Origin: a bacterium
GTDB taxonomy: Archaea; Thermoplasmatota; Thermoplasmata; Lutacidiplasmatales; UBA184
Assembly (NCBI GenBank): GCA_021832495.1
Contig: JAKBKR010000019.1
Coordinates: 1-12,731 of the forward strand
Direction of reading: 5' to 3'
Length of the DNA stretch: 12,731 nt
Shown: positions 8,723 to 12,731 of the stretch, one piece after another
How positions within the stretch are numbered: position 1 is the first letter of the stretch
How the letters are laid out: each line of letters starts with the position of its first letter
Program-made: the position numbers and the translations under genes
The notes under the pieces: generated by a model
Seen by the model: the letters and a program-made list of their open reading frames with translations, nothing else
The model's database searches: none
What the model was told of the DNA's origin: nothing

Positions 8723-9523
8723 CTATCGCTGTCGAGTCTCGAGATAAAAGGATTCGAACAAACCATCCTCGATCGAGTCCCTCAAGGCTAGGGCTGCGCC
8801 CGCTGCCATCCCGGGCACGACCCGGGAGACGAACCGCTCGACGAAAGGGACTGAGGGGGTGACCCGAACCACACGATCTGGGGACACCCCGGTCATGCGA
8901 CCCAGTTCCTCCCGAGCGTCCTCGCGGTCCCCCAGCGCATCCACAAGCCCGAGTCCGAGGGCTTGCCGGCCGCTCCAGTACTCCCCCGTCGCCAGTGTCC
9001 GGACCTTTTCCACAGGCGCCTTCCGCTCCCGGGCCACGGTCTGGATGAACGACTCATAACCATAGCGGGCCACTTCAAGGACCTTGGCCCGCTCCTCATC
9101 CGTGAGCGGGCGCAGCCCCTGGTAAGCGTCCTTGTGCTTTCCATGGTGGAGCAATTCCACCTCGATCCCGAGGCGCGAGAGGAGGCCTGCCACGGAGATG
9201 TGAGGGATGAAGACCCCGATCGATCCCACGTCGGAGTCCTCGTGGGCGTAGACCTTGTGGGCCCCGAGGACGGCCATGTATCCCCCCGAAGCAGCCATGG
9301 AGCCGATCGTCGCCACAACGGGCTTGACAGCGGCGACCCGCTTCACTGCGCGGTAGAGGTCCTCCGAGGCTACGCCGTCCCCTCCCCCGCTTGAGATGTC
9401 GAAGAGAAGCCCGGCGAACTTCTTGCGCCGGCGGACGGCGCCCAGGATCCCGAGGTAGGGCTCGACCGTCCGCTCCCGGATGGTTCCCCGGAACTGCACG
9501 TGCGCCAGGATAGGGCCGAACAT
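8723..9523 (-). CDS. sppA: SppA-type signal peptide peptidase (S49 family), no membrane anchor
   Basis: A serine-lysine protease that in other organisms degrades signal peptides left in the membrane. The 266-residue protein is essentially the bare S49 core. Ser79 in M-A-A-S-G-G-Y is the nucleophile and Lys131 in G-K-H-K-D the general base. Their 52-residue spacing equals that of Bacillus subtilis SppA (Ser147/Lys199) and Thermococcus SppA (Ser162/Lys214), from memory. The S-S-G-G-G-D-G turn at 44-50 takes the place of the usual S-P-G-G. The protein lacks the usual N-terminal transmembrane helix: it starts directly at the first core strand, and the codons upstream of the ATG do not encode a hydrophobic stretch. 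A weakly hydrophobic, charged segment at 226-247 is the only candidate for membrane contact. It follows tnaA on the same strand after a 43-bp gap holding its own TATA-like box. An NfeD-type S49 protein is less likely. Confidence 0.9.
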   Translation of the reverse strand: MFGPILAHVQFRGTIRERTVEPYLGILGAVRRRKKFAGLLFDISSGGGDGVASEDLYRAVKRVAAVKPVVATIGSMAASGGYMAVLGAHKVYAHEDSDVGSIGVFIPHISVAGLLSRLGIEVELLHHGKHKDAYQGLRPLTDEERAKVLEVARYGYESFIQTVARERKAPVEKVRTLATGEYWSGRQALGLGLVDALGDREDAREELGRMTGVSPDRVVRVTPSVPFVERFVSRVVPGMAAGAALALRDSIEDGLFESFYLETRQR

Positions 9524-9547
9524 CGGAAGCCCAGACCCTCGGACGGG

Positions 9548-9552
9548 ATATA
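9548..9552 (-). promoter_or_regulatory. TATA-like box for sppA
   Basis: TATAT on the minus strand, in the 43-bp gap between the tnaA stop and the sppA ATG. Its centre is 27 bp before the sppA start at 9523, the distance expected for archaeal transcription starting at the ATG. This suggests sppA can be expressed separately from tnaA, though read-through is also possible. Confidence 0.4.
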
Positions 9553-9566
9553 GCGATTTGCTTTCG

Positions 9567-10937
9567 TCAGAGCGGTTCGAAGTGGGCCGTGAAGTGGCGC
9601 AGGCTCTCCGAGGCCGAGGACATCCGGGTTCCTCGGAGGTTATCCCGCCGTTCCCACACCCGCTTCACAGTCTCGGCCACGTAGGCGAGATGCGAGGCGG
9701 TGTACACCCGGCGGGGGATCGCAAGGCGCACAAGTTCAAGCCGGGTGCTCATGTCCTTCCCCTCGCCGAACATGACCCCGCCGATCTCGACGGTGCGTAC
9801 CCCACCCTCGCGGTAAATCTCGATGGAAAGGGTCTGTCCCGGGAGGTTCTCGCGTGGAACATGGGGAAGGAAGGCTCCCGCATCGAGATAGATCCCATGC
9901 CCCCCCGGAGGATGGACAAAGGGGATTCCCTCGGCATCAAGCAGGTCGCCGATGTAGCGCACCTGACCCACCCGGTGGTCGAGGTAATCGATGTCCATGG
10001 CCTCCTCCAAGCCCACTGCCATGGCTTCGAGGTCGCGCCGGGCGAGTCCCCCATAGGTGGGGAATCCTTCGTAAACGATGAGGAGCTCCCGCATCCGCTC
10101 GAAGAGCTTCTCGTCGCGCGTGGCAACGAAACCCCCGATGTTCACGAGGCCATCCTTCTTGGCACTCATCGTGGCCCCATCCGCTAGGGCGAAGATCTCC
10201 GCGCCGATCTCCCGGATGCTCTTCGATGCCATTCCCTCCTCCCGTTTCCGGATGAAGTAGGCATTCTCTGCCCATCGGCACATGTCGAGGTAGAAGGGGA
10301 CCCCGGCGGTGTGGCATATACGGGAGACCTCCTCAAGGTTCTTGAGCGAGGCAGGTTGTCCCCCGCCCGTGTTGTTCGTGAGCGTCATCATGACGACCGG
10401 CACCTTTCCCTTCTCATCCCTCAGGATGCGTTCAAGGACCCCCGTGTCCATATTGCCCTTGAAGGGATACTCCGAACGGGGGTCGTAGGCCTCGCGGACC
10501 ACGGCGTTGAGGGGAACGGCCCCGTTTCGGCGGACGTGCTCCTGCGTTGTGTCGAAGTGCATGTTGTTCGGCACGATATCACCGCGTTTCAGGAGGGAGG
10601 AGAAGAAGATGTGCTCCGCGGCACGGCCCTGGTGCGTGGGCAGGAGGTAGGGGAACCCCGTCAACCCCTTCACGGTCTGCTCGAATCGTCGGAAGTTCCG
10701 GCTACCGGCATAGCTCTCGTCCCCCAGCATGAGCGCGGCCCACTGCCGGTCGCTCATCGCCGAGGTGCCCGAATCGGTGAGGAGGTCGATGTAGACCTCC
10801 TCCGATGAAAGGTTGAAGAGATTATAATGGGCCCGTTTGAGGGCCTGCTCCCGTTCGACAGGGGAGAGGAGGTGAATGGCCTCCACGACCTTGATTCGGA
10901 ACGGCTCGACGGGAGGCAAGAGAGTAGGGCCTTCCAT
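9567..10937 (-). CDS. tnaA: Tryptophanase (tryptophan indole-lyase), PLP-dependent
   Basis: Cytoplasmic beta-eliminating lyase converting L-tryptophan to indole, pyruvate and ammonia. The 456 residues cover the full length of the tryptophanase/tyrosine phenol-lyase (TPL) family. The PLP lysine is Lys261 in S-A-K-K-D. Other expected active-site residues are Gln103-Gly104-Arg105 (phosphate site), Tyr76 (general acid), Asn189, Asp218 and Arg221. The C-terminal I-P-R-R-V-Y-T motif is present. Substrate choice can be read from three positions, numbering from memory: Asp129 (TPL Thr124, E. coli TnaA Asp137), Ile385 (TPL Arg381, TnaA Ile396) and His448 in L-R-H-F-T-A (TPL Phe448, TnaA His463). All three are tryptophanase-like, although the backbone around K-K-D-G-L-V-N-I-G-G-F is nearer to TPL. 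It may form an operon with sppA. No tryptophan permease gene is adjacent, and a TATA box 26 bp before the ATG leaves no room for a TnaC-type leader. Confidence 0.93.
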   Translation of the reverse strand: MEGPTLLPPVEPFRIKVVEAIHLLSPVEREQALKRAHYNLFNLSSEEVYIDLLTDSGTSAMSDRQWAALMLGDESYAGSRNFRRFEQTVKGLTGFPYLLPTHQGRAAEHIFFSSLLKRGDIVPNNMHFDTTQEHVRRNGAVPLNAVVREAYDPRSEYPFKGNMDTGVLERILRDEKGKVPVVMMTLTNNTGGGQPASLKNLEEVSRICHTAGVPFYLDMCRWAENAYFIRKREEGMASKSIREIGAEIFALADGATMSAKKDGLVNIGGFVATRDEKLFERMRELLIVYEGFPTYGGLARRDLEAMAVGLEEAMDIDYLDHRVGQVRYIGDLLDAEGIPFVHPPGGHGIYLDAGAFLPHVPRENLPGQTLSIEIYREGGVRTVEIGGVMFGEGKDMSTRLELVRLAIPRRVYTASHLAYVAETVKRVWERRDNLRGTRMSSASESLRHFTAHFEPL

Positions 10938-10959
10938 GCGAACAGCGAATCCCCTCCCG

Positions 10960-10966
10960 TATTTAT
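10960..10966 (-). promoter_or_regulatory. TATA box with BRE for tnaA
   Basis: On the minus strand ATAAATA, preceded by the purine-rich GGAAG expected of a TFB-recognition element. It is centred 26 bp upstream of the tnaA ATG at 10937. This is the best promoter match in the window and predicts a leaderless tnaA mRNA. A G-rich GGGAGGGG lies between box and start, but its GGAGG is 14 nt from the ATG, too far for a typical Shine-Dalgarno. Confidence 0.6.
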
Positions 10967-11006
10967 CTTCCGGCTGACGGTGGTGCGCCCACCCTTCGGA
11001 GACACC

Positions 11007-11014
11007 ATTATCTA
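11007..11014 (+). promoter_or_regulatory. TATA-like box for the right-edge surface-protein gene
   Basis: ATTATCTA is centred about 29 bp before the ATG at 11040, consistent with a transcript starting within a few bases of the start codon. A second AT-rich patch (ATTAATAG, 11027-11034) is too close to serve this ATG. Together with the tnaA box, it makes the 102-bp region 10938-11039 a compact divergent promoter. Confidence 0.4.
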
Positions 11015-11039
11015 CCCGTTCTCCACATTAATAGTTCTG

Positions 11040-12731
11040 ATGGTTTACCTCCGGTCGGCGATTCACGTGCATTGGCGGTCCTCGAGGGCGGTGACCCTTG
11101 TTCTTCTTTCAGGGTTACTTCTCCTGGGAATGGCACCGCTGGTTGGGACCATGAGTGTCCCACCATCCCCTTCCACGAGTTTCCCCTTCGATCCTTTGCC
11201 CGCAGGATACACGGTCACCTTCACAGAGAGCGGGCTTCCGGCGGGAACCGCTTGGGAGGTCGATTTCAACGGTGCCAACCAGACCTCGACATCGACCTCC
11301 ATCGTGTTCCGGGAACCGAATGGAACCCACGCCTACAGCATCTTCGGCGTGCCCGGATGGCACGAGACCTCGTTCCCGTACTATGGCAACATCACGGTGA
11401 ATGGCGGGCCCATTTCCCCTCCCACGCTCATCTTCACCCAGGTCACCTACTCGGTGTCGTTCAATGAGACGGGACTCGCCTTAGGGACCAACTGGTCCGT
11501 GATCTACAACGGAACTACCCATTCCTCGGGGTCGGCCACCATCCTCTTTTCCGAGCCCAATGGGACTTACACCTTCTCGGTGGTCCGTGTGCCGCAGTAC
11601 TTCGCCGCCCCCGCCTCTGGCTTCCAGAATGTGAGCGGGGGGCCGGTCGTGAAGCCGATCCGGTTCAACGAACTTTTGCCCTCAACCTACCCGGTAACCT
11701 TCTCCGAAAACGGATTGCCCTCAGGCACGGTCTGGGGAGTGGGGATCGGGAACCAGTCCCTCTCCTCATCGTCCAGTTCCGTATCCACCAATGAGCTCAA
11801 CGGATCCTACCAGTACACGGTGACCGTACCGAACGGCTTCAATGCCTCTCCGGCCAGCGGTTCCTTCAAGGTCTCAGGAGCCCCGGTATTCGTCCTGGTC
11901 AATTTTACCACCCCCCGACCCCCCCCAGGGGTCTACGTTCTCACTTTTTCAGAGTCCGGCCTCCCCAATGGGACGGTATGGCAGGTCTCCATCGCCTCCA
12001 CGACGGTGAGCTCGGCGACGTCGGAAGTCCAGTTCTCGGAAAGGAACGGAACCTACCCGTTCATCGTAGGAGAGGAGATAGGTTACAACGCCACCCCTTC
12101 GGTGGGCAACGCAACGGTGAATGGTCAACCCGAGACCATATTCGTCCTGTTCGCACTCTACAATCCCAACGGCTCGAACCATAACCAGAACCCGACACCG
12201 CCGAGCACCCTGTTCGGGCTGCCCACCGATGAGGCCTACGTCCTCATTGCCGCCCTCATCATCCTATTGCTCGTGGCGATCGCCTACGCGGCGCGTTCCG
12301 GGGCTCCGGAGAGGGGTACGGAGCGTCCGAGACCGCCTCCTCCCCTAGCGGCCAGTCCTCCCATCGAGACCTCGGCCGATCCCCCAACCCCTTCCCCACC
12401 TGAGCCGCCCGCGGGTCATTCCACAGGTGTCCCGGTCTCGATCGTGCAGGCGAGTGAGGTGCCCGTGCCCGAAGGAGGCATTCCCGCTGCGTCCAACTGC
12501 CCGGTGTGCCATGTCCCGCTCAACGACAGCGGGCTCTGCAGCATCTGCGGCGTCCAATGGAGCCCACGGGACCTATCCGAAGCCCGGGAGCTCCACCGTC
12601 CGCTTCTGCCTTCCGAGACAGGTTCCGAGACCCAGGAACCAATCGAGGCCCCGACCCACCATGAAGCCGACTCCGAGTGGGAGCAGCAAATGGGGGCGCT
12701 CCAAGAACAGTCCCTCCAAAGCGCCCCTCCA
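11040..12731 (+). CDS. Surface protein: four tandem repeats, one TM, zinc-ribbon tail; 3' end outside window
   Basis: Open from the ATG at 11040 to the right edge (564 codons); the true C-terminus is not seen. A signal peptide with a basic n-region (H-W-R-S-S-R) and hydrophobic core about 18-36 leads into four tandem ectodomain repeats of about 80 residues (57-134, 137-215, 217-293, 298-375). Each opens with a V/L-T/S-F-x-E/N-x-G-L-P/A-x-G-T-x-W pattern and has N-G-T/S-Y/H in the middle. A single transmembrane helix follows at about 401-418. The cytoplasmic side is a proline-rich linker (about 428-480), then a double C-x-x-C (Cys487, Cys490, nine residues, Cys500, Cys503) typical of a small zinc ribbon. 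An acidic, Gln-rich stretch runs to the edge. The repeats are common in Thermoplasmata surface proteins, with presumed adhesive or structural roles; the function here is unknown. The tail motif is unusual for a surface protein. Divergent from tnaA. Confidence 0.85.
   Translation, partial: MVYLRSAIHVHWRSSRAVTLVLLSGLLLLGMAPLVGTMSVPPSPSTSFPFDPLPAGYTVTFTESGLPAGTAWEVDFNGANQTSTSTSIVFREPNGTHAYSIFGVPGWHETSFPYYGNITVNGGPISPPTLIFTQVTYSVSFNETGLALGTNWSVIYNGTTHSSGSATILFSEPNGTYTFSVVRVPQYFAAPASGFQNVSGGPVVKPIRFNELLPSTYPVTFSENGLPSGTVWGVGIGNQSLSSSSSSVSTNELNGSYQYTVTVPNGFNASPASGSFKVSGAPVFVLVNFTTPRPPPGVYVLTFSESGLPNGTVWQVSIASTTVSSATSEVQFSERNGTYPFIVGEEIGYNATPSVGNATVNGQPETIFVLFALYNPNGSNHNQNPTPPSTLFGLPTDEAYVLIAALIILLLVAIAYAARSGAPERGTERPRPPPPLAASPPIETSADPPTPSPPEPPAGHSTGVPVSIVQASEVPVPEGGIPAASNCPVCHVPLNDSGLCSICGVQWSPRDLSEARELHRPLLPSETGSETQEPIEAPTHHEADSEWEQQMGALQEQSLQSAPP
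11208..12164 (+). repeat. Four tandem ~80-residue ectodomain repeats
   Basis: Four in-frame repeats within the right-edge surface protein, at about 11208-11441, 11448-11684, 11688-11918 and 11931-12164. They share the opening G-L-P/A-x-G-T-x-W core and a central N-G-T/S-Y/H. Repeat 2 departs from the core with G-L-A-L-G-T-N-W. Outside these anchors the copies have diverged strongly, so this is an old protein-level duplication and not a recent DNA repeat. Confidence 0.85.
12498..12548 (+). other. Double C-x-x-C zinc-ribbon-like motif in cytoplasmic tail
   Basis: Encodes Cys-Pro-Val-Cys, nine residues, then Cys-Ser-Ile-Cys followed by G-V-Q-W. This matches a short zinc ribbon with two knuckles. 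It lies about 70 residues after the transmembrane helix and is therefore predicted to be cytoplasmic. Zinc binding is inferred from the spacing. Confidence 0.7.

Noticed and set aside
9567..10937. Tyrosine phenol-lyase as the identity of the PLP lyase
   Set aside because: The three positions that bind the phenol or indole part of the substrate (Asp129, Ile385, His448) are the tryptophanase residues, despite TPL-like length and parts of the sequence.
11027..11034. ATTAATAG as the TATA box of the right-edge gene
   Set aside because: Its centre is only about 10 bp before the ATG at 11040, and initiation would fall inside the coding region. The box at 11007-11014 is better placed.
1..12731. CRISPR array, insertion sequence, tRNA or rRNA genes
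   Set aside because: No regularly spaced DNA repeats, transposase motifs, terminal repeats or recognisable RNA gene sequences were seen on reading both strands.

Overview
The window most likely comes from a GC-rich archaeon of the Thermoplasmata lineage. The clearest sign is the gene at the right edge. It carries four tandem extracellular repeats of the V-T-F-x-E-x-G-L-P-x-G-T-x-W type, which are abundant in surface proteins of that group. Other signs are AT-rich TATA-like boxes about 26 bp in front of several start codons (leaderless archaeal transcription), dense N-X-S/T sequons in exported proteins, and a sedolisin-family (S53) protease, a family usually active at acid pH. The taxonomic assignment is inference; there is no marker gene here.

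Layout: (1) 1-1611, minus strand: the 5' part of a secreted, cysteine-rich, tryptophan-rich protein of unknown function that runs off the left edge. (2) 1612-1963: a divergent intergenic region with several short palindromes and no convincing gene. (3) 1964-5818, plus: a very large membrane-anchored S53 protease with prodomain, an extra Ig-like insert, catalytic domain, a stack of beta-sandwich domains, a transmembrane helix and a proline-rich tail. (4) 5815-8700, plus: a 961-residue surface glycoprotein whose ATG overlaps the protease stop (ATGA), so the two form an operon and are probably translationally coupled. (5) 8723-9523, minus: a compact SppA-type S49 serine-lysine protease without the usual membrane anchor. 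(6) 9567-10937, minus: a beta-eliminating PLP lyase whose substrate-determining residues match tryptophanase rather than tyrosine phenol-lyase. (7) 10938-11039: a short divergent promoter region. (8) 11040 to the right edge, plus: a surface protein with four repeats, one transmembrane segment and a cytoplasmic tail bearing a double-CxxC zinc-ribbon-like motif; its end lies outside the window.

Four of the six genes encode exported proteins. Three of these share one plan: signal peptide, long glycosylatable ectodomain, C-terminal transmembrane helix, and a proline-rich (two) or short (one) cytoplasmic tail. The fourth is cut off before its C-terminus. The window therefore reads as a cell-surface region in which a tethered protease is made together with a surface glycoprotein. 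The minus-strand pair tnaA-sppA is a metabolic/proteolytic insertion between surface genes; tryptophanase would release indole, pyruvate and ammonia from tryptophan. No RNA genes, CRISPR arrays, insertion sequences or phage genes were recognised.
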